Below are positions 43,302 to 50,204 of a stretch of DNA of 56,190 bases, one piece after another. Every line of letters begins with the position of its first letter. Within the stretch, counting starts at the first letter, position 1. The position numbers and the translations under genes are program-made. Source of the stretch: an uncultured Lachnospiraceae bacterium (GTDB lineage: Bacteria; Bacillota; Clostridia; Lachnospirales; Lachnospiraceae); contig CALWSF010000023.1 of NCBI GenBank assembly GCA_944384125.1, positions 1-56,190 of the forward strand, in the 5' to 3' direction. The notes beneath the pieces are model-generated. The model was not told the origin of the DNA and did not search any database. It was given only the letters and a program-made list of their open reading frames with translations.

Positions 43302-43994
43302 CTAAATAAGTCCTGATACCATAGGAACCACTATTACTGTAAGCAGTCCTGCCACCGCAATAGCCAGACTGCTCATCGCTCCCTCTATCTCTCCCAGCTC
43401 CAGCGCCTTGGCCGTTCCAATCGCATGGGCGGCTGTTCCCAGAGCCAGTCCCTTTGCCATTGGCTCCTCGATCTTCAGCACCCCAAAGAGCCAGTCGGCA
43501 ATAATATTTCCAATAATTCCTGTTACAATAATACTGACAACCGTCAGAGTGACAATTCCTCCTGCTTCCTCACTGACTCCCATTCCAATAGCAGTTGTGA
43601 TTGATTTTGGAAGCAGCGTCACATAATGTGCATGCTCAAGGCTGAATGCACGGGACATCACATAAATGCTCCCGGCACTTCCGGCCACTCCGGCAAAAAT
43701 CGATGCCGCCACAGCCATGCCATGCTTTTTCAGAAGCGAAAGCTGACGGTAAAGAGGTATCGCCAGGCATACGGTTGCAGGTGCCAGAAAATAACTCAGG
43801 TAAACTGCCCCTCTATTATATTCATCATAATCCACGTTAAATACTGTCAGAAACAGAATAACTGTCAGAATTGCCACAAGCAGAGGATTGAACACAGCCA
43901 GCCCCGTCTTTTTTCTGAGCCACATTCCAAACAGATAGGCTCCCACACTGACCAGCATTCCAAAATAGAGTGAGGCGTGAATCAAATCATTCAT
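43302..43994 (-). CDS. lrgB: LrgB/CidB-family membrane protein
   Basis: A 230-residue membrane protein with about six to seven helices. LLPKSITTAIGMGVSEEAGG and GTAAHAIGTAKALELGEIEGAMSSLAI (family signature in two parts) are diagnostic of LrgB. LrgAB proteins are implicated in murein hydrolase control and in pyruvate uptake in other Firmicutes. Overlaps lrgA by 8 nt. Confidence 0.93.
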   Translation of the reverse strand: MNDLIHASLYFGMLVSVGAYLFGMWLRKKTGLAVFNPLLVAILTVILFLTVFNVDYDEYNRGAVYLSYFLAPATVCLAIPLYRQLSLLKKHGMAVAASIFAGVAGSAGSIYVMSRAFSLEHAHYVTLLPKSITTAIGMGVSEEAGGIVTLTVVSIIVTGIIGNIIADWLFGVLKIEEPMAKGLALGTAAHAIGTAKALELGEIEGAMSSLAIAVAGLLTVIVVPMVSGLI

Positions 43995-44355
43995 TTTTCT
44001 TTTCCTTCTTTCCGTTTTTCCGAATCACGCTCTGTGCCACACTGCCTGTAACCGCCATGACGAACACGGTTGATACCACTGTGATGACCGTCAGGGGAAT
44101 CAGGATAGACTTGGCTTCTTCCACACTGTCCAGAAGTCCCACTCCTGCCGGTATAAACATAAGCGGCATGGTCTCCAGAAAAAAATCCCCCATTGTGGAA
44201 ACATCTTCCTCGCGAATCCATCCGGTACACAGGAAAATAAGCAGAAGAAAGAGACCGTACACTCCGGCAGGCACTGGCAGAGGCAGCAGATAATTAAGTA
44301 TTTCTCCGATTACCGTAATCCCGAAAATAATTACCAATTGCTTTAAATATTTCAC
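43987..44355 (-). CDS. lrgA: LrgA/CidA-family membrane protein
   Basis: A 122-residue holin-like membrane protein with four helices. GEILNYLLPLPVPAGVYGLFLL and ETMPLMFIPAGVGLLDS are the LrgA/CidA signatures (each quoted up to its core). GTG 44355 is the start: AGGAG lies 8 nt upstream, while the in-frame ATG at 44373 has none. First gene of lrgA-lrgB-nitroreductase. Confidence 0.91.
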   Translation of the reverse strand: MKYLKQLVIIFGITVIGEILNYLLPLPVPAGVYGLFLLLIFLCTGWIREEDVSTMGDFFLETMPLMFIPAGVGLLDSVEEAKSILIPLTVITVVSTVFVMAVTGSVAQSVIRKNGKKEKKNE

Positions 44356-44448
44356 ATTCTCTGCTCCTCTCATAATTATGCCGACATCTGTGTCCGAAGC
44401 TGCCCCGGCAGACTGTATGGAAACATCTGCCTGAGCTGTACTCGTTTT

Positions 44449-44477
44449 ATTCTATCACTCGTTTTTTTATTGGACAA
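44449..44477 (-). promoter_or_regulatory. Promoter of the lrgAB operon
   Basis: TTGTCC (44472-44477), 17-nt spacer, TAGAAT (44449-44454) on the minus strand, ~95 nt before lrgA. Confidence 0.55.
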
Positions 44478-44510
44478 GATGAAAAAGTAGCATATTTTCT
44501 TTAAAATTTC

Positions 44511-44540
44511 TTGAATTTTTTGCTTCATATGTACTATACT
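44511..44540 (+). promoter_or_regulatory. Promoter of the GNAT gene
   Basis: TTGAAT (44511-44516), 18-nt spacer, TATACT (44535-44540), ~75 nt before the start at 44616. Confidence 0.5.
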
Positions 44541-44615
44541 GTTACCGGCTCCGTAAAAACACGGATCCCCTGTTTATAAACAGTAAAATATACATAAAAA
44601 CTCAGGAGATTTTTA

Positions 44616-45407
44616 ATGAAACTGATCCATACTGCACAGCTTGATGCCCGGCAGAAAAATGAAATTGAAAAGCTGATAACAGCCTGCAGAAAATACCGTC
44701 CGACGGGAATTTCCTTCCCCTTTGATGATGCATCTGTATTCTGTCTTCTCTATGACCCCTCACTGGTGTGTGCACTTGCCCTCTCTCTTCCTTCAGACCC
44801 CGAAATACCGGCTGAATGCACTGCCTTCACTCTGCCCGGCCGGAGAGGAGAAGGTCTTTTTACCTCCGCTATGGATAGTATTTCCGACCGGATTGACGAT
44901 TATGATCTTCTTTTTCCGGCTGATCACAGAGATCCGGATACTCTCCTGGCGCTCAGTGCCATGGGAGCTGAACGGATTTCTGATGAATACATGATGGAAT
45001 GTGAGCTTTCCGGAAAGGATTTTTCTTCTTTACCCAATCCGCCTCTGCCAATTACAGAGAATAATACCCATATTTTTATTGATGAAACATCTGACGCAGA
45101 AGGAACCGTTACCCTGACCTTTAATCTCTTTGCCGGTTCCCCCCGAAAACAGTCCCCTGACGCACTTTGCCGTACCGCCCTTTTTCATCAGTCAGAAAGG
45201 GCCTGCTTCTACGATTTTTCAGTAAAAAAAGAACTCCGAAGACAGGGAATCGGGCAAAAGCTTCTGCTCCATGTTCTTCTGCTGCTTCACAGACGCGGCG
45301 TGTCATCCGTCTTTCTGCACGTTTCAGGCAGCAATACTGCAGCGGTCTCTCTCTACAAAAAAACAGGATTTCAGATTACTGAAACCCTGTCTTACTATCT
45401 CTACTGA
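44616..45407 (+). CDS. GNAT-family N-acetyltransferase
   Basis: A 263-residue protein. The C-terminal ~90 residues are a GNAT domain: FSVKKELRRQGIGQKLLLHV holds the acetyl-CoA binding R-R-Q-G-I-G loop, and SGSNTAAVSLYKKTGF is the closing motif. The N-terminal ~160 residues look like a degenerate second GNAT fold (PGRRGEGLFTSAMD keeps the RxGEG loop), so it may be a tandem GNAT protein. Substrate unknown. AGGAG lies 8 nt before the ATG. Convergent with the RelQ-type gene. Confidence 0.87.
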   Translation: MKLIHTAQLDARQKNEIEKLITACRKYRPTGISFPFDDASVFCLLYDPSLVCALALSLPSDPEIPAECTAFTLPGRRGEGLFTSAMDSISDRIDDYDLLFPADHRDPDTLLALSAMGAERISDEYMMECELSGKDFSSLPNPPLPITENNTHIFIDETSDAEGTVTLTFNLFAGSPRKQSPDALCRTALFHQSERACFYDFSVKKELRRQGIGQKLLLHVLLLLHRRGVSSVFLHVSGSNTAAVSLYKKTGFQITETLSYYLY

Positions 45408-45429
45408 TATCAGAGACATCCAGGCGTCT

Positions 45430-46143
45430 CTATTTCTGTACCACTAATCCCTTCTCCTCAATCTTACGGCGAATATCCAGCATCTTCCAGTCTGTCTTTG
45501 CTATAATCTCAGCACACTTTTTCAGTTCTCCCCCGATCTCAGTGGAATCCATATCATCCAGGTGCTTTTTGTATTTCAGCTGATGATCAAGGCTGGCCCA
45601 GAAATCCATGGCAATTGTCCTGATCTGAACTTCAACACGAATCTGTTTTTTCGAATCGGAAAAAAAGACCGGCACCTCCACGATCATATGGTAGCTTCGA
45701 TATCCGTTCTCCTTGGGCGAACGGATATAATCCTTCACAGCAACAATCGTGACATCATCCTGTCTCGCCAGCATACGGCTGATCTCATAAATATCATCAA
45801 TAAAGGAGCAGATTACCCGAATACCGGCAATATCATCCAGATTCTGCATCATGGACTCCACTGACAGCGGAAGCCCTCTCCTCTGGAGCTTTTCAATAAT
45901 ACTGGCCGGCTTTTTAATCCGCGCTTTGATCATCTCAATGGGATTTCTGGAATTTCTGATCGAAAGTTCATCGTTGAGAACCTCCAGCTTTGTTTTAACT
46001 TCCCGAATCGCACAATTGTACTGCATCATGCTCTCCTGGAACTGCTTGGCTGTACTCAAAAGCTTTTCGGGGACCTCAAACGGCTGTGGTGTATTAACTG
46101 CAAACTGGCTGAGCGCACCGTTGGGATTCTGATCAAAATTCAT
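45430..46143 (-). CDS. Small alarmone synthetase (RelQ/YjbM type)
   Basis: A 237-residue single-domain (p)ppGpp synthetase with no hydrolase or TGS/ACT domains. DDIAGIRVICSF, KENGYRSYHMIVEVPVF and EVQIRTIAMDFWASLDHQL are the RelA/SpoT synthetase motifs (ATP and GTP binding, catalytic Glu). It makes ppGpp/pppGpp from ATP and GDP/GTP. ATG 46143 has GAGG 8 nt upstream; a GTG at 46152 is poorer. Own promoter upstream. Confidence 0.92.
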   Translation of the reverse strand: MNFDQNPNGALSQFAVNTPQPFEVPEKLLSTAKQFQESMMQYNCAIREVKTKLEVLNDELSIRNSRNPIEMIKARIKKPASIIEKLQRRGLPLSVESMMQNLDDIAGIRVICSFIDDIYEISRMLARQDDVTIVAVKDYIRSPKENGYRSYHMIVEVPVFFSDSKKQIRVEVQIRTIAMDFWASLDHQLKYKKHLDDMDSTEIGGELKKCAEIIAKTDWKMLDIRRKIEEKGLVVQK

Positions 46144-46185
46144 TCTCAACACCTCTTATAACTGCCTTATTGTATGTTCCAAATT

Positions 46186-46214
46186 ATTATACATGATGCG
46201 ACAAAAAGAAACAA
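46186..46214 (-). promoter_or_regulatory. Promoter of the small alarmone synthetase gene
   Basis: TTGTTT (46209-46214), 17-nt spacer, TATAAT (46186-46191) on the minus strand. Confidence 0.6.
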
Positions 46215-46302
46215 TGCTGAGAATCATTAAATTTCACGAAATATAACGTCCCGCTCTGACCGCCGAAACACTAAACCGGCCTGTTTTCTGTCAGTCTGTA
46301 TA

Positions 46303-47130
46303 TTAAAGAGCTTCAATAACATCAGCTGCCTTATCCAGCCATGGACTCTCTATACTCTCCACAGCTCCCCGATCCACACTTGAGGCAATTTCCGGATTTA
46401 CCGGAATGCGTGCCAGTACCGGTATCCCGTAAGACTCTGCCGTCTCCTCTATATGGCTCTCCCCAAACACAGAGATCTTTTTGCCGCAGTCAGGACATTC
46501 CAGATAGCTCATGTTCTCCACCAGACCGATGATCGGAATATCCATCTTCTTTGCCATGTTTACTGCCTTTGCCACGATCATGGACACAAGATCCTGCGGC
46601 GAAGTCACAACAATGATGCCATCCAGCGGAAGAGACTGGAATACTGTCAGCGGCACGTCTCCGGTTCCCGGCGGCATATCAACAAACATATAATCGATAT
46701 CTTTCCAGAGCGCCTCTCCCCAGAACTGTTTAATCACGCCTCCCACAATGGGACCGCGCCAGATAACCGGATCCGTCTCATTTTCCAGAATCAGGTTGGA
46801 AGACAGAATCTCAACGCCGGAAGCGCTTGCCCGGGGAATCATCAGCTGATCCGCCGTTACCCCAACCATACCATGAAGACCAAATGCCTTGGGAATGGAC
46901 GGACCTGTAATATCCGCATCGAGAATACCCACTTTATTTCCTCTCTGACGCATCTTACAGGCCATCAGGGAGGTTACCAGTGATTTTCCCACTCCTCCTT
47001 TGCCACTGACTACACCAATTACTTTTTTAACAGAACTCTGCGGATTCAACGGCTCCAGAAAACTTTCCTGAGTCCGGCTCTCGCAGTTCTCACTGCAGCT
47101 TGAGCAGTTGTGGTTGCAATTTTCGCTCAT
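46303..47130 (-). CDS. Mrp/ApbC/Nbp35-type Fe-S cluster carrier ATPase
   Basis: A 275-residue P-loop protein. The deviant Walker A is GKGGVGKS (44-51); the switch region reads DMPPGTGDV. It has a cysteine-rich N-terminus (C5, C9, C12, C16 in ENCNHNCSSCSENC), as in Nbp35, and the C-terminal ECPDCG pair that bridges a [4Fe-4S] cluster between subunits. It delivers iron-sulfur clusters to apoproteins in the cytoplasm. AAGGAG lies 7 nt upstream. Despite the name 'Mrp' it is unrelated to the antiporter cluster. Confidence 0.93.
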   Translation of the reverse strand: MSENCNHNCSSCSENCESRTQESFLEPLNPQSSVKKVIGVVSGKGGVGKSLVTSLMACKMRQRGNKVGILDADITGPSIPKAFGLHGMVGVTADQLMIPRASASGVEILSSNLILENETDPVIWRGPIVGGVIKQFWGEALWKDIDYMFVDMPPGTGDVPLTVFQSLPLDGIIVVTSPQDLVSMIVAKAVNMAKKMDIPIIGLVENMSYLECPDCGKKISVFGESHIEETAESYGIPVLARIPVNPEIASSVDRGAVESIESPWLDKAADVIEAL

Positions 47131-47242
47131 TTCTTTTCTCCTTTTTGTTCTAAACCTGTTTTCAGGCCGCCGGGATGCACCTGCCTCAAAGCAGGCCGGC
47201 GTCTCGTACCATTCAGCCTGTTGTTTATATTAGCATATTTGC

Positions 47243-47274
47243 ATAAAAAAAGAAAGAGGGCAGTCCGCCCTCTT
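47243..47274 (-). terminator. Terminator of the folT-bioY operon
   Basis: AAGAGGGC-N5-GCCCTCTT followed on the minus strand by TCTTTTTTT; the stem begins at the bioY stop codon. Confidence 0.88.
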
Positions 47275-47884
47275 ACCGGTTCTCTCCATACTCCTCGAGG
47301 AACGGCCGCACAACCGGACGCAGCCGCCTGGCAGCCGCCGCCGCAAGGACACAGAGTATTATATCAGGAAACATTGTAGGCATGCAGTAAACCATAAAAA
47401 CCGCTCCCCAGCCAACAGGCTGCGACGCGACAAACCGCATAATCAGATAAAAATAAATCATCCCCGCTCCATAATAAAGCAGATACGCAGCAAAGGACGC
47501 AGCCGCCAGAACCGAGGGGCGAAGCGTTCTCCTTACCTCACAGATCTTTCCGGCCGCAAATGCAGCCGCGGCAAATCCCAGCAGGAATCCGAAAGTAGGA
47601 CGGATAATATAGGCCGGCCCTCCGCCGCGGGCAAATACCGGCACACCCAGAAGGCCAATAGCCAGATACACCCCCACACTCAGAAATGCCCTCTTTGATC
47701 CCAGAAGAAATGCAGCGAGAAGGACAAAAAACCACTGAAGCGTAAAATTTATTGTATCAGCCCCCGCCGGAATCACTACTTTAACAAACGCCCCGATTGC
47801 TATCAGCGCGGCAAACAGACCGCATACTGCCAGATCTCTTGACATTTCCCTCCGACGCACTGTAGGTACGGCTTCTGCTTTCAT
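47273..47884 (-). CDS. bioY: Biotin ECF transporter S component BioY
   Basis: A 203-residue membrane protein with six helices. LLGVPVFARGGGPAYIIRPTFGFLLGF is the BioY biotin-binding loop (key residues VFARGG and PTFGFLLG). It captures biotin and works with a shared ECF ATPase/T module, which is not in this window. The gene follows folT with a 46-nt gap, placing biotin uptake under the same tetrahydrofolate-responsive leader. Confidence 0.95.
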   Translation of the reverse strand: MKAEAVPTVRRREMSRDLAVCGLFAALIAIGAFVKVVIPAGADTINFTLQWFFVLLAAFLLGSKRAFLSVGVYLAIGLLGVPVFARGGGPAYIIRPTFGFLLGFAAAAFAAGKICEVRRTLRPSVLAAASFAAYLLYYGAGMIYFYLIMRFVASQPVGWGAVFMVYCMPTMFPDIILCVLAAAAARRLRPVVRPFLEEYGENR

Positions 47885-47930
47885 CCTGTCTCATCCCCAT
47901 TTCCCTGTATTGTCATTTACTGTCTGAAAT

Positions 47931-48494
47931 TCAGCCGATCTGAAACTTTCTGATTGCCCGCACAAGCCCGGCATTCTCCATCTTCTTTGCGATAACATAG
48001 AAAAGAGCGGAATCCACCGGCCACATGACGGCATTTTTAATAAGACGCATGGGCAGAAGCACAATAATCGCCTTTCCCGACATCATACTGAGCCACAAAG
48101 TCCCAAGGCAGATGTTGCAGATTACAACAACAACCAGATGCGCCCACAGTGCCCGTCCGAAAGTGAGAGGCTTTCTGTACAGAATCGTTCCGTAGATAAC
48201 TCCCGCCAGTATGGCATTAAAGGTAAACCCCGGGAAAAATGCTCCTGTCGGCTTCACAATGAACTTTACCAGATCGAGAATCCCTCCGTACACTGCACCA
48301 ACCACCGGTCCGAACAGGTAATAGACAAACTGATTGACCACACTTCCAAACCCGATTTTGAGATACGGACCTGCCTCGATCGTAAAGTATCCCAGAATTA
48401 CGGAGATGGCCATCAGCATGGCGGCAGTCGTGATTGTCCTGACATGCTTAAGCTCAAGGTAGGAATCACGGTAAATGTCTGCCATTTTTTTCAT
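47931..48494 (-). CDS. folT: Folate-family ECF transporter S component FolT
   Basis: A 187-residue membrane protein with about six helices. LKIGFGSVVNQFVYYLFGPVVG and GGILDLVKFIVKPTGAFFPGFT are typical FolT/ECF S-component segments (cores quoted). ATG 48494 is set by AGGAGGTA at 48501-48508. A tetrahydrofolate riboswitch lies just upstream and supports the folate assignment. Energy-coupling subunits must be encoded elsewhere. Confidence 0.93.
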   Translation of the reverse strand: MKKMADIYRDSYLELKHVRTITTAAMLMAISVILGYFTIEAGPYLKIGFGSVVNQFVYYLFGPVVGAVYGGILDLVKFIVKPTGAFFPGFTFNAILAGVIYGTILYRKPLTFGRALWAHLVVVVICNICLGTLWLSMMSGKAIIVLLPMRLIKNAVMWPVDSALFYVIAKKMENAGLVRAIRKFQIG

Positions 48495-48500
48495 AAAAAA

Positions 48501-48542
48501 TACCTCCTTTTCTGCAGATCTCTCGAACCACATCAGGAGATA
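48501..48542 (-). promoter_or_regulatory. folT expression platform: anti-SD / SD pair
   Basis: The folT Shine-Dalgarno AGGAGGTA (48501-48508) is fully complementary, with one G-U pair, to TATCTCCT at 48535-48542 just after the riboswitch aptamer. Pairing would close the ribosome-binding site. TATCT can also pair with GGATA a few nt upstream, giving the competing fold. This points to translational control. Confidence 0.6.
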
Positions 48543-48556
48543 ATACTATCCAAGAT

Positions 48557-48652
48557 GCAGCGGGATGCGGGATACCGACCGCGGATTTCTCCTTCGTCCG
48601 GCTGACAACTCCCTGTTCAGCCGGCACTTAACGCCTGTATCCCTACTCTGCG
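48557..48652 (-). promoter_or_regulatory. Tetrahydrofolate (THF) riboswitch
   Basis: Minus-strand RNA with the THF aptamer landmarks in order: P1 GCAG (5') with CTGC (3'); AGAGTAGG; GGCGTTAAGTGCC; a stem CCGGCTGA.../TCAGCCGG enclosing ACAGGGAGTTG; ACGAAGGAG; TCCGCGGT; and GTATCCCGC closing with GGGATAC of the 5' side. These are the conserved blocks of the folT-associated THF riboswitch class. It lies directly before folT, its known target. Binding of reduced folate should lower FolT (and BioY) production. Confidence 0.85.
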
Positions 48653-48674
48653 TTTCTTTTTTATTTGTTTGTTT

Positions 48675-49214
48675 TTACAGTATACCACATTTTTTCCGCT
48701 TTTCAAGCACAACATGTACTCCCGCAGCAATCAGGCTGCCCAGTACAGCTCCCGCCAGAACATCGCTGGGAAAATGAACAAAAAGGTACATCCTGGAAAA
48801 TCCTATCAGGACAGCAAGTGCGAGAAAAGCGTATCCCCACCGCCTGTGATACAGAAAAACACTGACCGCTGCCTCAAAGGACGCCAGGGTATGACCGGAT
48901 GGGAAAGAATAATCATCAGGGCTTTGAATCAGCAGCGCAATTCCCGGCTCCAGCCAGCAGGGCCTGTCCCGCATAACAAGATTTTTTATGAGCAAATTTC
49001 CCAGCAGAAAACCAACTGCCAGGGAAATGAGCACCGCCAGCCCGACTCTCCTGGTTTTCGCAAAACAGAGCATCACTGCCCCTGCCACGATAAAAAACCA
49101 TCCCGCATTCCCCAGAAATGTGACAAACATCATAAAGCGATCCAGAAGCGGTCCGTGCAGCTCCTGCAGACGATATAATATTCCAAATTCTATTTCTGAC
49201 AGAGCTCCGCCCAC
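48675..49214 (-). CDS. PAP2-family membrane phosphatase
   Basis: A 179-residue protein with five to six helices and all three PAP2 motifs: KNLVMRDRP, YSFPSGHTLASF and SRMYLFVHFPSDVLAG. Likely undecaprenyl-pyrophosphate or lipid phosphatase at the cell membrane. The start is GTG 49214, immediately after the thioesterase stop, with GAGG 5 nt upstream, so translation is coupled. The folT promoter lies within its 3' end. Confidence 0.92.
   Translation of the reverse strand: MGGALSEIEFGILYRLQELHGPLLDRFMMFVTFLGNAGWFFIVAGAVMLCFAKTRRVGLAVLISLAVGFLLGNLLIKNLVMRDRPCWLEPGIALLIQSPDDYSFPSGHTLASFEAAVSVFLYHRRWGYAFLALAVLIGFSRMYLFVHFPSDVLAGAVLGSLIAAGVHVVLEKRKKCGIL
48679..48706 (-). promoter_or_regulatory. Promoter of the THF riboswitch-folT-bioY operon
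   Basis: TTGAAA (48701-48706), 16-nt spacer, TATACT (48679-48684); start near 48672, 20 nt before the aptamer. It lies inside the 3' end of the upstream PAP2 gene. Confidence 0.65.
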
Positions 49215-49649
49215 TTAAGCCTCTTCCTTTCCCTGCTCCGTATATTCCCGGAATGCCCGGTCCATCTCTATATAATTTCTCTTCAGAGAAACAGGTTTCC
49301 CATCCCTTGTCAGAAAGCAGTGACGGCTTTCTCCCACACACCGGATCTGTCCGGTCTCTTTATCAATAACGGTATATTCCATTGTCATCCTGATTCCGTT
49401 ATATTCCTTTAAATTGACAAGAACCTGCACGGTTTCTCCAAAACGCGCCATGCTCTTGTATTCGCACCGGACAGACAGGACAGGACTTATGATTCCCTGT
49501 TTTTCCATCATGTCATACCCCATACCCATCTGATCCATCAGGTCAATCCGGGCCTCTTCAAACCAGTGAAGATAATTGGCATGATGAATAATACCCATCT
49601 GATCCGTTTCATAATACTGCGCCCGATGTTCATAGATTCTGACTTTCAT
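49215..49649 (-). CDS. YbgC/FadM-type acyl-CoA thioesterase
   Basis: A 144-residue hot-dog-fold thioesterase. YYETDQMGIIHHANYLHWFEEAR holds the 4HBT catalytic Asp/His pattern (key residues D of TDQMG and H of HHANY). It hydrolyses short or medium acyl-CoA or acyl-ACP. ATG 49649 has GGAG 8 nt upstream; a longer frame to 49676 would run into the HPr terminator. Precedes the PAP2 gene with no gap. Confidence 0.91.
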   Translation of the reverse strand: MKVRIYEHRAQYYETDQMGIIHHANYLHWFEEARIDLMDQMGMGYDMMEKQGIISPVLSVRCEYKSMARFGETVQVLVNLKEYNGIRMTMEYTVIDKETGQIRCVGESRHCFLTRDGKPVSLKRNYIEMDRAFREYTEQGKEEA

Positions 49650-49674
49650 TCTGACCTCTCCTTTCATTTCCAGC

Positions 49675-49692
49675 AAAAAGGCTCAGCAGCCT
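49675..49692 (-). terminator. Terminator of the HPr gene
   Basis: AGGCT-N4-AGCCT followed by TTTTT on the minus strand, preceded by a second imperfect GGGGTGC/GGCATCCCC hairpin (about 49701-49730). It lies between the HPr stop and the thioesterase start. Confidence 0.65.
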
Positions 49693-49752
49693 AAAACAAA
49701 GGGGATGCCGCTCAGCACAGCACCCCTCCCTTCGTCTCAGTCAATATGCCGG

Positions 49753-50016
49753 TTATTCGCCGAGGCCGCTCTCGATCGCCTCTGCAATCGTCTCAAGTGC
49801 CTCCTCCTCATCCGGCCCGTCACAGATTACTGTAATTTCCGCACCGCACTTTACACCCGCCGCCATCACGTTCAGAACACTCTTTGCGACAATCCTCTTT
49901 TCGCCGCACTCAATTATCGTATTACTTTTAAACTTCATAGCTGTCTGAGATAAAACTCCGGCTGGTCTCAGATGAAGTCCGGACGGATTTACAACCGTCA
50001 GTTTTCTGGATACCAT
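49753..50016 (-). CDS. ptsH: HPr phosphocarrier protein
   Basis: An 87-residue HPr. H15 in NPSGLHLRPAG is the EI phosphorylation site and S46 in AKSVLNV the HPr-kinase site, so both PTS transfer and CcpA co-repression functions are possible. Residues around S46 differ from the usual KSIMGVM (here KSVLNVM). ATG 50016 has GGAGG 6 nt upstream. Enzyme I is not adjacent. Confidence 0.93.
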   Translation of the reverse strand: MVSRKLTVVNPSGLHLRPAGVLSQTAMKFKSNTIIECGEKRIVAKSVLNVMAAGVKCGAEITVICDGPDEEEALETIAEAIESGLGE

Positions 50017-50103
50017 ACGCTGCCTCCTTATTCCCATTACTGTGCAGACACGCACTGCATGTCTTTCTGATGCTGAATCTTCTATCCCTGGAATATTATA
50101 TAA

Positions 50104-50136
50104 ATTCTAGTATAAGTTATTTCCACTGTCAAGTGG
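50104..50136 (-). promoter_or_regulatory. Promoter of ptsH with dyad over the -35
   Basis: TTGACA (50127-50132), 17-nt spacer, TAGAAT (50104-50109). A dyad CCACT-N4-AGTGG (50123-50136) covers the -35 box and may be a repressor site. Confidence 0.65.
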
Positions 50137-50204
50137 CGCCTCGCGAAATTTCAGGTCCTGATTTTCCCGTCAAAAATATCTTATAACAGAGAAAAACTCT
50201 TCTC

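Noticed and set aside
46303-47130. The Mrp-type ATPase as part of the Mrp antiporter cluster
   Set aside because: Shared name only; it is a P-loop Fe-S carrier 30 kb away and unrelated to the Na+/H+ antiporter.
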